A stretch of DNA of 64,000 nucleotides from Polaromonas sp. CG_9.7. Lineage in GTDB: Bacteria > Pseudomonadota > Gammaproteobacteria > Burkholderiales > Burkholderiaceae_C. Under the pieces are notes generated by a model. It ran no database searches and was not told the origin of the DNA. It saw only the letters and a program-made list of their open reading frames with translations. Shown here piece after piece: positions 44,997-53,473 of the stretch. The translations under genes and the position numbers were made by a program. The stretch is taken from positions 310,001 through 374,000 of the forward strand of contig NZ_JADOVG010000002.1 in NCBI RefSeq assembly GCF_015752205.1, written 5' to 3'. Each line of letters begins with the position of its first letter. Position 1 is the stretch's first letter.

Positions 44997-45326
44997 TCAG
45001 TCTTTGGGTGCGCCCAGCATTTCCTGAAGCTCGCCGTTCTCGTACATCTCCATCATGATGTCGGAGCCGCCCACGAACTCGCCCTTGACATACAACTGGG
45101 GAATGGTCGGCCAGTTGCTGTAAGTCTTGATGCCGTTGCGGATGCCTTCGTCTTCCAGCACATTGACTGTGGCTGGCTTGCTAACGCCGCAGGCCTTGAG
45201 CACCTGGATAGCGCGGCCGGAAAAACCGCACATTGGAAACTGGGACGTGCCCTTCATGAAAAGAACCACGTCGCTTGATTTGACAATCTGCTCAATGCGT
45301 TGCTGGGTCGGGTCGTTAGAGCTCAT
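44997..45326 (-). CDS. grxD: Monothiol glutaredoxin (Grx4/GrxD type)
   Basis: A 109-residue CGFS-type glutaredoxin with the active-site motif at residues 33-36 (QFPMCGFSGRA) and the glutathione-binding region NWPTIPQLYVKGEFVGGSDI. These proteins ligate and deliver [2Fe-2S] clusters rather than reduce disulfides. I chose ATG 45326 (MSSNDPTQQRIEQIV); the longer frame upstream is not conserved-looking. It ends the hemA-prfA-prmC-grxD run, with 155 bases between it and prmC. Confidence 0.95.
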   Translation of the reverse strand: MSSNDPTQQRIEQIVKSSDVVLFMKGTSQFPMCGFSGRAIQVLKACGVSKPATVNVLEDEGIRNGIKTYSNWPTIPQLYVKGEFVGGSDIMMEMYENGELQEMLGAPKD

Positions 45327-45481
45327 GTTGAAATCCTTCAGTTGAAAAGGCCTTGCCAGGCCGTGAGGTCGGTAACCGGCCAAGAGACCGGAGCGTTGAA
45401 TGCGTGGAGCTTGAATAAAGCCATTCCAAAAATGGATTATCGCTGCCTGCCAGATGCCGCGCACCTGTCAGGGATTGTTCG

Positions 45482-46333
45482 TCATGCCGGCCATTGCCCA
45501 CCTGAACAGCGCTCGATGCCTGCCAGGTCGCGGCGGCTCTGTATGTGCAAAAAACCTTGCCGCCTCAGCAACTCGCGCACCTGTTCTGCTTGGTCGTAAC
45601 CATGCTCCAGCAGCAACCAGCCGCTAGGCAACAGGTGGCCTGGCACCTGCTGGATGATGTGACGGATATCGTCCAGCCCGTCCGTTCCGGCGGTCAGCGC
45701 CTGCAGCGGTTCGTGCATTAGCGCGGGCAGGTGAGGGTCGGCGCTGGCAATATAAGGCGGATTGCTGGCGATCAGCTGAAAGCGCCCGTCCACTTCCTGC
45801 AGCCAGGAGCTTTGAATGAAATCCACCGCCAGACTCAGCCGCCGTGCGTTTCCACGGGCAACATTCAGCGCATCGGCGCTTGCATCAATTGCTGTGACTT
45901 GCACTTCACGGTCGATTGCCTTCAGACTGTATGCAATAGCCAGAGCAATCGCGCCGCTGCCAGTTCCCAAGTCGAGAACCTTTACTGGCCGTGTTGAGTC
46001 GGACATTTCCAGCACGGCCAACGACCACTCCACCAGCGTTTCAGTATCAGGCCGGGGCACCAGCACGCGTGGGTCGACTTGCAGCGACAGGCCAAAGAAC
46101 TCCTTGCGGCCGACGATGTAGGCCAGCGGCTCGCCCTCGGCCCGGCGCAGGCTCATTGCATGAAAAAAGCTGACTACGCCTGGCGCGAGTTGCTCAGTGT
46201 CGTGCGTCACCAGCCAGGACCGCTCGCTGGCGGGCTTGCCCAATGCGTGCAGTAACAACAACTGGGCGTCCAGCCGGTCAAGCCCAAGGCGCTTGGCCAA
46301 TGCCAGGGCTTGCGTGCAATTGATTGGCTCCAC
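45482..46333 (-). CDS. prmC: Release factor glutamine methyltransferase
   Basis: PrmC methylates the GGQ glutamine of RF1 and RF2. The 283-residue protein has the SAM-binding DLGTGSGAIALAIA (from residue 121) and catalytic NPPY (191-194). The N-terminal helical domain contacts release factor. It follows prfA, its substrate's gene, after a 103-base gap that holds a family 1 repeat. Confidence 0.95.
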   Translation of the reverse strand: MEPINCTQALALAKRLGLDRLDAQLLLLHALGKPASERSWLVTHDTEQLAPGVVSFFHAMSLRRAEGEPLAYIVGRKEFFGLSLQVDPRVLVPRPDTETLVEWSLAVLEMSDSTRPVKVLDLGTGSGAIALAIAYSLKAIDREVQVTAIDASADALNVARGNARRLSLAVDFIQSSWLQEVDGRFQLIASNPPYIASADPHLPALMHEPLQALTAGTDGLDDIRHIIQQVPGHLLPSGWLLLEHGYDQAEQVRELLRRQGFLHIQSRRDLAGIERCSGGQWPA

Positions 46334-46356
46334 AGTTTTTACTTTTACTTTTAATT

Positions 46357-46414
46357 GCTATTTAAATAATAGCTGCTTATGCTCGTGCTTATTGCGCCAA
46401 GCAGCTATTTTCCT
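46357..46414. repeat. Palindromic repeat family 1, copy 7 with arm (prmC/prfA gap)
   Basis: The core GCTATT-TAAAT-AATAGC spans 46357-46373. It is joined to a second inverted repeat: AGCTGCTT at 46371-46378 pairs with AAGCAGCT at 46399-46406. This is the clearest two-stem copy, filling about half of the prmC/prfA gap. Confidence 0.8.
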
Positions 46415-46436
46415 TAAAACCAAAAAATTTTTCTGA

Positions 46437-47558
46437 TCAACCGCCGTTATTTGCCGTTTCCAGCTCGTTGAGTTGCTCGGCGCCGCGCGCCACCTGCAGC
46501 GCCGTGACCACGTCGTCCAGGTCGCCTTCCATGATCGTGAGCAGCTTGTACAGCGTCAGGTTGATACGGTGGTCGGTCAGCCGGCCCTGCGGAAAGTTGT
46601 AGGTGCGGATGCGGTCGCTGCGGTCGCCGCTGCCAATCAGGCCCTTGCGCTCGGCAGCGTCCTTGGCGGCCTGTGCCGAGCGGTCTTTTTCATGGATGCG
46701 CGCGGTCAGCACCTTCATCGCTTGCGCCTTGTTGCCGTGCTGGCTGCGGCCTTCCTGGCATTCGGCGACGATGCCGGTTGGAAGGTGGGTGATGCGCACC
46801 GCCGAATCGGTCTTGTTGATGTGCTGGCCGCCCGCACCGCTGGCACGGTAGGTGTCGATGCGCAAATCAGCCGGGTTGATCTGGATGGCGACGGCTTCGT
46901 CTGGCTCGGCCAGCACGGCCACGGTACAGGCGCTGGTGTGGATGCGGCCCTGGGTTTCAGTCGCCGGCACGCGCTGCACGCGGTGGCCGCCCGACTCGAA
47001 GCGCAGCTTGCCGTACACGCCCACGCCCAGAATGTCCGGCGGGCCGTCAATGCGCAGCACCACTTCCTTGTAGCCACCGAGTTCGCTGGGCGATTCGCTG
47101 ATGATCTCGACCTGCCAGCGCTTGCGCTCGGCAAAGCGGGTGTACAGGCGGAACAGGTCGGCGGCAAACAGCGCCGATTCGTCGCCGCCAGCGCCGGCGC
47201 GGATTTCAACGAAGGCCGCGCGCTTGTCGTTCGGGTCTTTGGGAATCAGCATCAGCTGCAGCGCTTCGTCGATCTGGGCGATGTCGGCCTTGGCGGCGTC
47301 GATTTCTTCCTCGGCCATGGCGGCCATGTCGGGGTCGTTCCTGGCTTCGGCCAGCATCACTTCGGCACCCGCCTGATCGGCCTCGCGGCGGGTCAGGCGG
47401 TTGTACTGCTCGGCCACGACGCTGGCCTCGGCATGTTCGCGGGTCAACGTGCGAAAGCGGTCAAGGTCGCTGACCACGTCGCTGGCGGACAGCAGGGCGT
47501 CCAGTTCATGCAGGCGCAGCAGCTGGCGGTCCAGGGTGTGGCGAAGAAAAGGTTTCAT
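46437..47558 (-). CDS. prfA: Peptide chain release factor 1
   Basis: RF1 recognises UAA and UAG stop codons and triggers peptide release. The 373-residue protein has the GGQ motif at 243-245 ([21 protein letters not shown]) and the anticodon-like region [15 protein letters not shown]. It is slightly longer than the usual 360. I chose ATG 47558 ([16 protein letters not shown]). The order hemA-prfA-prmC is widely conserved. Confidence 0.96.
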   Translation of the reverse strand: MKPFLRHTLDRQLLRLHELDALLSASDVVSDLDRFRTLTREHAEASVVAEQYNRLTRREADQAGAEVMLAEARNDPDMAAMAEEEIDAAKADIAQIDEALQLMLIPKDPNDKRAAFVEIRAGAGGDESALFAADLFRLYTRFAERKRWQVEIISESPSELGGYKEVVLRIDGPPDILGVGVYGKLRFESGGHRVQRVPATETQGRIHTSACTVAVLAEPDEAVAIQINPADLRIDTYRASGAGGQHINKTDSAVRITHLPTGIVAECQEGRSQHGNKAQAMKVLTARIHEKDRSAQAAKDAAERKGLIGSGDRSDRIRTYNFPQGRLTDHRINLTLYKLLTIMEGDLDDVVTALQVARGAEQLNELETANNGG

Positions 47559-47668
47559 GAAGGGCAGCGCCGCAAGGCGAAAAATCGGAATCGGGATGAA
47601 CAAACCGGCTGGAGTTCCAGTCGAAAGGGCGCAGCCAGAACAGTGGCGACGACACGGGGAACGCAGCG

Positions 47669-48952
47669 CTAACGCTCTTTGCGTTGTGACGCAGGCGTGC
47701 GGCCGCGCAAAAACAGCTTGGACACGGTACGCGCCGTGGCTTCGCGGCTGCTGGCATCGCCCGCATGCAACTCGGCCATGGCGCCGTGCAACATTTTTTG
47801 CGTTAATCCCCGGCTCATCGCTTCGAGCACTTCTTCAATGGACTCGCCACGGGCCAGCAATTTTTTGGCCCGCACGATTTCGGCGGATCGCCACACATCG
47901 GCCTGCGCATTGAGCTGCTGGATCAGCGGCACACTGCCACGTTGGTCCAGCCAGTGCATGAAATTCTGCACGCCTGCGTCGATGATGACTTCGGCTTCAG
48001 CCACCGCCGCCTGACGGCTGTCGCGGCCGGTCTGCACCACATGCGCCAGGTCATCAACGGTGTAGAGGTAGACATCCGACAGCGCCTTGACTTCAGGCTC
48101 GATATCGCGCGGTACTGCCAGATCGACCATGAACATCGGCCGGTGCTTGCGCAGTTTAAGGGCGCGCTCGACGGCCCCCAGGCCGATGATGGGCAGGGTG
48201 CTGGCGGTGCAGCTGATGACGGCATCGAACTCGTGCAGGCGGCCGGGCAGGTCGGCCAGGCGCATGACCTCGGCACCAAAGCGGGTGGCGAGTTTCTCGC
48301 CGCGCTCCAGTGTGCGGTTGGCAATTGCCATGGCTTTTGGGTTTTTGGCGGCAAAGTGTGTGGCGGCCAGGTCGATCATTTCGCCGGCGCCGACAAACAG
48401 CACCTTGATGTCTTCCAAATCTTCAAACAGCTGACCCGCCAGTCGCACGGCGGCGGCCGCCATGCTGATGCTGTGGGCGCCGATCTCTGTGCTGGTCCGC
48501 ACCTCTTTGGCCACAGAAAAAGAGCGCTGGAAAAGTTGGTGCAGCGTCGAGCCCATGGCTCCGGCGTCTTCGGCGGCGCGCACCGCGTCCTTCATCTGGC
48601 CGAGGATTTGCGGCTCGCCCAACACCATTGAATCAAGCCCGCTGGCCACTCGAAAGGCGTGGCGCGCGGCCTCGTCGTCCTGCAGCGTGTAGGCATGGGC
48701 GCGCAGCAGGTCGGGCGACACGCCGCCGTTGTGCGCCAGCCATTCCATGGTGCTGTCCAGGTCTTCGGTAGCGCCGGCGCAGTAGATCTCGGTACGGTTG
48801 CAGGTCGACAGCAGTGTCGCCTCCGGCTGGCGCGCCAGAGAGGCGCGCAGACCGCGCAGGGTGGGTTCTACCTGGTCGAGCGCGAAGGCGAAGCGCCCGC
48901 GCAAATCCAGCGGAGCGGTGTGATGGTTTAGCCCCAGGGCCCAGACTGACAT
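47669..48952 (-). CDS. hemA: Glutamyl-tRNA reductase
   Basis: HemA reduces glutamyl-tRNA to glutamate-1-semialdehyde, the entry to tetrapyrroles; HemL at 2.7-4.1 kb then completes ALA synthesis. The 427-residue protein has [11 protein letters not shown] with catalytic Cys51. The NADPH domain contains [17 protein letters not shown] and [15 protein letters not shown], and a C-terminal dimerisation helix follows. It heads the minus-strand operon and diverges from a small membrane protein gene. Confidence 0.97.
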   Translation of the reverse strand: MSVWALGLNHHTAPLDLRGRFAFALDQVEPTLRGLRASLARQPEATLLSTCNRTEIYCAGATEDLDSTMEWLAHNGGVSPDLLRAHAYTLQDDEAARHAFRVASGLDSMVLGEPQILGQMKDAVRAAEDAGAMGSTLHQLFQRSFSVAKEVRTSTEIGAHSISMAAAAVRLAGQLFEDLEDIKVLFVGAGEMIDLAATHFAAKNPKAMAIANRTLERGEKLATRFGAEVMRLADLPGRLHEFDAVISCTASTLPIIGLGAVERALKLRKHRPMFMVDLAVPRDIEPEVKALSDVYLYTVDDLAHVVQTGRDSRQAAVAEAEVIIDAGVQNFMHWLDQRGSVPLIQQLNAQADVWRSAEIVRAKKLLARGESIEEVLEAMSRGLTQKMLHGAMAELHAGDASSREATARTVSKLFLRGRTPASQRKER

Positions 48953-49063
48953 GTGCGCATTATAAAATTGAAGTGGTCAAAAGCGAGCGCCTGGTCACAA
49001 TCTCCTTTTACCCATTTCCATCAGCCGCTTCTGGCGTGTTTCCCTGAATTTCGACGGACTGCC

Positions 49064-49354
49064 ATGACTGCTTATCTTCTTGCCGGACACCTGCTCAACC
49101 TCTTGGCACCTGCTGCGCTGATCGCCTTGCTGCTGGTGGCGTTGTCCCGTTTATTTCCTCGTTTTTTTACATCAAATAAGGCGTTTTCGCATTATCTGTG
49201 GGTGCAGGCAGCTATCAATTTTATAGTGGGATCAGCGGTGCTGGTCATTGGCTTGGTATGGCTAAGCCATGACGGCAAGATGCTGACCTATGTGCTCCTG
49301 TTGTTGGCCATGGCGACCAGCCAGTGGTGCCAGCTGGGCAGCTGGAAGCGCTAG
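49064..49354 (+). CDS. Small hypothetical inner-membrane protein
   Basis: This 96-residue protein has three hydrophobic segments: residues about 3-25 (YLLAGHLLNLLAPAALIALLLVAL), 46-68 (AAINFIVGSAVLVIGLVWL) and a final stretch (MLTYVLLLLAMATSQW). I recognise no family. ATG 49064 is preferred because the upstream extension is hydrophilic and lies in the hemA promoter region. Part of the second helix (AAINFIV) is encoded by a family 1 repeat. It is divergent from hemA. Confidence 0.6.
   Translation: MTAYLLAGHLLNLLAPAALIALLLVALSRLFPRFFTSNKAFSHYLWVQAAINFIVGSAVLVIGLVWLSHDGKMLTYVLLLLAMATSQWCQLGSWKR
49211..49227 (+). repeat. Palindromic repeat family 1, copy 8 (in a membrane helix)
   Basis: GCTATCAATTTTATAGT is a near-palindrome inside the small membrane protein gene, reading AINFIV. 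It is the weakest of the coding copies. Confidence 0.45.
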
Positions 49355-49383
49355 CACCAGGCTGCCCGATACAAGTCTGTCAA

Positions 49384-49413
49384 CCGGTTTGTTGATCCAC
49401 ATCAATAAACCGG
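49384..49413. terminator. Strong 13-bp stem-loop between converging genes
   Basis: CCGGTTT-G-TTGAT at 49384-49396 pairs with ATCAA-T-AAACCGG at 49401-49413 around a CCAC loop, with one G-U wobble. It lies midway between the small membrane protein gene and the ugpQ stop. There is no T-tract, so it may act as a bidirectional 3' stability or termination element. Confidence 0.5.
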
Positions 49414-49421
49414 AGGCTGCC

Positions 49422-50186
49422 TCAAGCCGGACTGAACAGATCCACCCGGTCGGTGATGATGCCGTCGGTACCCAGATCGATCAGGCGCAGGGCGGCTGCT
49501 TCGTCGTTCACGGTGTAGCTCACGGCGCGCAAACCCGCTTCATGGGTTTGCTGAACACAAGCGCCGTTCCACAAGGCGTGGTTGCACACCACGGCGACAC
49601 AACCCAGCGCGACGGCGGCTTGCAGCCAGCCGTCAGGCAGCGTGTCCAGAAGCAGGCCGCGCGGCAGACCGGGCGCGGTTTCACGCGCACCCTGTAGCGC
49701 ATCGTGTGAAAAAGACGTCAGCAGCGGTAAAACTCTTGCGCCTTGCCACAGGCGCAGGGCATGCGCTGCCACCACTTCACCCGTGCGGCGCTCGGTTCCC
49801 GGCGTCGGCTTGATCTCGATGTTCAGGGCATAGCCATTGGCACGGCAAAAACGGGCGACGTTTTCCAGCGTCGGCAGCGGCTCGCCGGCAAATGCGCGCG
49901 AATGCCAGCTGCCAGCGTCGAATTGTGACAATTCGGCCCAGGCATGGTCGCCTCCTGCTGGGCTGGCTTCAGCCACCTGCTTTTCAAGGGCGTTGGTCGT
50001 GCGCGCAAGCGTGGCGTCATGCATCAGGAAAGGCACGCCGTCGGCGCTGAGCTTGGCATCGCATTCAAACATGCGGTAGCCGTGCTGCGCGCCCAAGCGG
50101 AATGCGGCGAGCGTATTTTCTGGCGCCAGTTTGCCAGCGCCCCGGTGCGCGATCCAGAACGGGTAAGGCCAAAAGAAGGCCCCCAC
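49422..50186 (-). CDS. ugpQ: Cytoplasmic glycerophosphodiester phosphodiesterase UgpQ
   Basis: UgpQ hydrolyses glycerophosphodiesters to glycerol-3-phosphate and an alcohol. It matches the family N-terminus WPYP-IAHRGAGKLAPENTLAAF, then FECDAKLSADGVPFLMHDATLARTTN and NIEIKPTPG, the metal and catalytic residues. I chose GTG 50186, which gives 255 residues and starts four residues before the conserved WPYP, as in E. coli. The same frame is open to a GTG at 50414 that overlaps the ugpC stop (GTGA). That extension of 76 residues is translated from two family 2 repeats and is unlike any known domain. It ends the ugp operon. Confidence 0.85.
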   Translation of the reverse strand: MGAFFWPYPFWIAHRGAGKLAPENTLAAFRLGAQHGYRMFECDAKLSADGVPFLMHDATLARTTNALEKQVAEASPAGGDHAWAELSQFDAGSWHSRAFAGEPLPTLENVARFCRANGYALNIEIKPTPGTERRTGEVVAAHALRLWQGARVLPLLTSFSHDALQGARETAPGLPRGLLLDTLPDGWLQAAVALGCVAVVCNHALWNGACVQQTHEAGLRAVSYTVNDEAAALRLIDLGTDGIITDRVDLFSPA

Positions 50187-50275
50187 GCTCCCCACTTTGT
50201 GTGGTTCGCTGCCCCCCGAGGAGGCCGCTGCGCCTGCGGCCCGGCGAAGCCGGTTCCGCGGCCCTGGCTGGCGGG
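50179..50275 (+). repeat. GC-rich repeat family 2, copy D (ugpC/ugpQ region)
   Basis: GCCCCCACGCTCCCCACTTT, GTGTGGTTCGCTGCC, CCGCTGCGCCTGCGGCC and the GGCGAAGCC hairpin match copies A-C. Here it runs against the direction of transcription and sits in frame with ugpQ, so it could be translated if the GTG at 50414 is used. Confidence 0.8.
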
Positions 50276-50287
50276 GAACCGCCTCTG

Positions 50288-50330
50288 CACTCCCCACTTC
50301 ATGTGGTTCGTTGCCCCTGGAGGGGGCTGG
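50288..50330 (+). repeat. GC-rich repeat family 2, partial copy E
   Basis: CACTCCCCACTTCATGTGGTTCGTTGCCCCTGGAGGGGGCT repeats the first half of copy D 12 bases downstream of it. It looks like a truncated tandem partner. Confidence 0.7.
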
Positions 50331-50410
50331 TCTTGCTTCGGAGGCGCGTTCGGCGCTGAGCCCGTTGCTGTCGGGGTCAGGCACTTCTGGTGCTGTTTCT
50401 GCCTGTCCGG

Positions 50411-51430
50411 TCACAGGCGCTGGCCGGTGGCCGCGTCGAACCAGTGCAGCCGGTCGGGGCGGGGCGCGACATGCAGCGTGGCGCCAATCGTTGGCGCGGT
50501 TGACAGGCTTTCGTCGGTTCGCACGATCAGGAACTCGTCGCCCAGGCGGCAGTACAACAGGCGCTCGGCGCCCAGCATTTCGACGGTGTCGACCACCACT
50601 TTCCAGCCGGTGTCGCCGACCAGCAGGTGCTCGGGCCGGATTCCCAGGATTGCGCCTGGCTGGCCGCCAAAATCAGCGTTGGACACGTTCTTCAGCAGGT
50701 TCATCGGCGGCGAGCCCATGAAGCTGGCGACAAAGGTGGTCGCCGGACGGTTGTAAACCTCTTCCGGCGTGCCGAACTGCTCCATGCGGCCGGCGTTCAT
50801 CACCATCATGCGCTGGGCCAGCGTCATGGCTTCAACTTGGTCGTGCGTGACGAAAAGGGACGTGATGCCGAGTTCGCGGTGCAGCTTCTGAATTTCAAGC
50901 CGGGTCTGCACGCGCAGCTTGGCGTCCAGGTTGGACAGGGGCTCGTCAAACAAAAACACCTGTGGCTGGCGCACGATCGCCCGGCCCATGGCGACGCGCT
51001 GGCGCTGGCCGCCCGACAGGGCGCGCGGCTTGCGGTCGAGCAGGTGGCCGAGTTCGAGAATCTTGGCGGCCTTGTCGACACGTGACTTGATCTCTTCCCG
51101 GGGCACCTTGGCAATCTTCAGGCCGTAGGCCATGTTGTCGAACACACTCATGTGCGGGTAGAGCGCGTAGTTCTGGAACACCATGGCAATGTCGCGCTCG
51201 GACGGCTCCAGATCGTTGACGACCTTGCCGCCGATGGAAATCTGGCCTTCGGTGACTTCTTCCAGCCCGGCGACCATGCGAAGCAGGGTGGATTTGCCGC
51301 AGCCCGACGGGCCAACGATGACGATGAATTCGTGGTCGGCAATCTCGGCGCTGACGCCGTGCAGCACCGGGACGGCGGTTTTGCCGGCGCCGTAGCGCTT
51401 GATAACGTTGTTTAGTGAAAGCGATGCCAT
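50411..51430 (-). CDS. ugpC: sn-glycerol-3-phosphate ABC transporter ATPase
   Basis: UgpC energises uptake of glycerol-3-phosphate and glycerophosphodiesters. The 339-residue protein has Walker [10 protein letters not shown] (40-48), Q-loop [13 protein letters not shown], signature [14 protein letters not shown], Walker [13 protein letters not shown] and a C-terminal MalK-like regulatory domain. I chose ATG 51430 ([14 protein letters not shown]), matching the family start. It follows ugpE after 25 bases and reaches the ugpQ region. Confidence 0.95.
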   Translation of the reverse strand: MASLSLNNVIKRYGAGKTAVPVLHGVSAEIADHEFIVIVGPSGCGKSTLLRMVAGLEEVTEGQISIGGKVVNDLEPSERDIAMVFQNYALYPHMSVFDNMAYGLKIAKVPREEIKSRVDKAAKILELGHLLDRKPRALSGGQRQRVAMGRAIVRQPQVFLFDEPLSNLDAKLRVQTRLEIQKLHRELGITSLFVTHDQVEAMTLAQRMMVMNAGRMEQFGTPEEVYNRPATTFVASFMGSPPMNLLKNVSNADFGGQPGAILGIRPEHLLVGDTGWKVVVDTVEMLGAERLLYCRLGDEFLIVRTDESLSTAPTIGATLHVAPRPDRLHWFDAATGQRL

Positions 51431-51455
51431 AGCGAATGTTTGCCTGTCTTTTTGT

Positions 51456-52307
51456 CTATTTCTCAGTGTCAACCAGGCCCTTGACGAACCACTTTTGCAT
51501 CAGCACCACGACCAGCGCAGGCGGCAGCATCGCCAAAATGGCAGTGGCCATGACCACATTCCATTCATTGGCTGCGTCGCCGCCGGCAATCATTCGCTTG
51601 ATGCCGATGACCACCGGGTACATATCTTCGCTGGTGGTGGCCAGCAGCGGCCACAGGTACTGGTTCCAGCCGTAGATGAACTGGATCACGAACAGCGCAG
51701 CCATCGATGTCTTGGACAAGGGAAGCAATATGTCCCAGAAAAAACGCATTGGGCTGGCCCCGTCCATGCGGGCCGCCTCAACCAGTTCATCGGGCACGGT
51801 CATGAAAAACTGGCGGAATAAAAACGTGGCGGTGGCCGAGGCAATCAGCGGAATCGTCAGACCGGCATAACTGTTTAGCATGCCCAGGTCCGACACCACC
51901 TGGTAGGTTGGCCCGATGCGCACTTCCACCGGCAGCATCAGCGTGACAAAAATCGACCAGAAGAAGAAATTCTTGAACGGAAAGCGGAAGTACACGATGG
52001 CAAATGCAGACAGCAGGGAAATCGTGATCTTGCCAAATGTAATGACCAGTGCCGTGACAAGGCTGACCCACATCATCCGGGCCACGGGTGCAGTCGAGCC
52101 CGCACCATCGCCGCCGCCGAACAACGCGGTCTTGTAGGTTTCCCACATGTTGCTGCCCGGCCACATCGGCATCGGCGCCTGGATGATGTCCTGCGCCGTG
52201 TGGGTGGAGGCCACAAAGGCCAGGTAGAGCGGAAAAGCCACCACCACAATGCCCACGAGCATGACGAGGTGTGCAAAGATTTTCAAGAGGGCGCTTCGCT
52301 CAACCAT
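51456..52307 (-). CDS. ugpE: sn-glycerol-3-phosphate ABC transporter permease UgpE
   Basis: This inner-membrane permease of 283 residues has about six helices and the EAA loop [24 protein letters not shown]. The N-terminus ([35 protein letters not shown]) aligns well with E. coli UgpE, so I chose ATG 52307 rather than the longer frame from 52367. It pairs with UgpA. A family 2 repeat lies between the two genes. Confidence 0.94.
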   Translation of the reverse strand: MVERSALLKIFAHLVMLVGIVVVAFPLYLAFVASTHTAQDIIQAPMPMWPGSNMWETYKTALFGGGDGAGSTAPVARMMWVSLVTALVITFGKITISLLSAFAIVYFRFPFKNFFFWSIFVTLMLPVEVRIGPTYQVVSDLGMLNSYAGLTIPLIASATATFLFRQFFMTVPDELVEAARMDGASPMRFFWDILLPLSKTSMAALFVIQFIYGWNQYLWPLLATTSEDMYPVVIGIKRMIAGGDAANEWNVVMATAILAMLPPALVVVLMQKWFVKGLVDTEK

Positions 52308-52401
52308 GGCGCAAACCCCCATGGCCCGAACGGATGACACCAGACCCGCTGCGTTGTGCAGAACCACACGCCGCGAGGAGCGCGGCGGCGTTATTCAAGC
52401 A

Positions 52402-52490
52402 GAGGCCGTGAAACCGGCTTTGCCGGATCGCAAGCGTAGCGGCCCTTTCGCGGAGGCAGCGAGCGACACGAAGTGCGCGAACGTGGAGGA
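52402..52490 (-). repeat. GC-rich repeat family 2, copy F (ugpA/ugpE gap)
   Basis: On the minus strand it carries CACGTTCGCGCACTTCGTGTCGCTCGC, then GGCCGCTACGCTTGCGATCC and a GGCAAAGCCGG hairpin. It fills half of the 186-base gap between ugpA and ugpE. It is the most diverged full-length copy, and the rest of the gap holds no gene. Confidence 0.7.
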
Positions 52491-52493
52491 ACA

Positions 52494-53375
52494 TCAGTAC
52501 TGGACCTTCTTTTCAACATAACGGAACTGGACCACGGTGAGCGCCACGACGATCACCATCAGCACCACCGACTGTGCGGCCGAGCCACCCAGGTCGCCGT
52601 TTTTGAATCCGTCGTGGTAAACCTTGTAGACCAGGATCAGGGTGTCGCGACCGGGGCCGCCCTGGGTCGAGGCGTCAATGATGGCAAAGGTGTCAAAAAA
52701 CGCATAAACGATGTTGATCACCAGCAAAAAGAAGGTCGTCGGTGACAGCAGTGGAAACTGGATGGACCAAAAGCGCCTCCAGGGGCGCGCGCCGTCGATC
52801 GCGGCGGCTTCAATCAGCGACTTGGGGATCGATTGAAGTCCGGCCAGGAAAAACAGGAAGTTGTACGAAATTTGCTTCCACACCGCCGCCATGATGATCA
52901 GCGTCATGGCGTGGCTGGAATTGAGAAGGTGGTTCCAGTCGATGCCGATGCTGCTCAGTGCATACGCCACCACGCCCAGCGTGGGTGAAAACATGAAGAT
53001 CCACAGCACGCCGGCCACGGCAGGCGCCACGGCGTACGGCAGGATCAGGAGGGTTTTGTAAGCCAGCGCGCCCTTGATGATGCGGTCGGCAAACACCGCC
53101 AGCACCAGCGACAAACTGATGCCCAGGATCGCCACCATGAACGAGAAGAAGGCTGTCGTCTTGAACGACTCCAGGTAAGCCTCGTCGTTGAACAGGTGCC
53201 TGAAGTTTTCCAGTCCCACCCACTCCCTGGACAGGCCAAAAGCATCCTGCAGCTGGAATGACTGCAGCAGCGCCTGTGCGGCGGGCCAGAAAAAAAAGAC
53301 ACTGATGACAATCAGCTGAGGTGCCAGCAGCAGCCAGGGAAGCCAGGCAGAGCGAAAAAGAACGCGTTTTTCCAT
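52494..53375 (-). CDS. ugpA: sn-glycerol-3-phosphate ABC transporter permease UgpA
   Basis: This 293-residue permease has six predicted helices and the EAA loop [24 protein letters not shown]. It matches UgpA in the early [29 protein letters not shown] and partners UgpE. It follows ugpB with a 98-base gap that contains a GCCTGC/GCAGGC hairpin. Such a hairpin is common between the highly expressed binding protein and the permease gene. Confidence 0.94.
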   Translation of the reverse strand: MEKRVLFRSAWLPWLLLAPQLIVISVFFFWPAAQALLQSFQLQDAFGLSREWVGLENFRHLFNDEAYLESFKTTAFFSFMVAILGISLSLVLAVFADRIIKGALAYKTLLILPYAVAPAVAGVLWIFMFSPTLGVVAYALSSIGIDWNHLLNSSHAMTLIIMAAVWKQISYNFLFFLAGLQSIPKSLIEAAAIDGARPWRRFWSIQFPLLSPTTFFLLVINIVYAFFDTFAIIDASTQGGPGRDTLILVYKVYHDGFKNGDLGGSAAQSVVLMVIVVALTVVQFRYVEKKVQY

Positions 53376-53405
53376 ATGTCTGATCAGGTCGAGGTCACCC
53401 GGGCT

Positions 53406-53423
53406 GCCTGCTTTTTGGCAGGC
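53406..53423 (-). other. Stem-loop in the ugpB/ugpA intergenic region
   Basis: GCCTGC at 53406-53411 pairs with GCAGGC at 53418-53423 around a TTTTTG loop (CAAAAA on the transcript). Placement after the binding-protein gene suggests 3' mRNA stabilisation or partial attenuation. It has no T-tract on the minus strand. Confidence 0.4.
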
Positions 53424-53473
53424 CGGGCATAAAAAGTGGTGAGTCTAGCAGCCGGCATGGGCCGGCCGGAAGA

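Noticed and set aside
46473..47672. 399-codon open frame on the plus strand
   Set aside because: Antisense to prfA, which has full family motifs including GGQ. The composition is that of a shadow frame.
19042..52490. CRISPR array or insertion-sequence explanation for the GC-rich repeats
   Set aside because: Copies are single, kilobases apart and diverged, with no regular spacers, transposase gene or target duplications that I could see.
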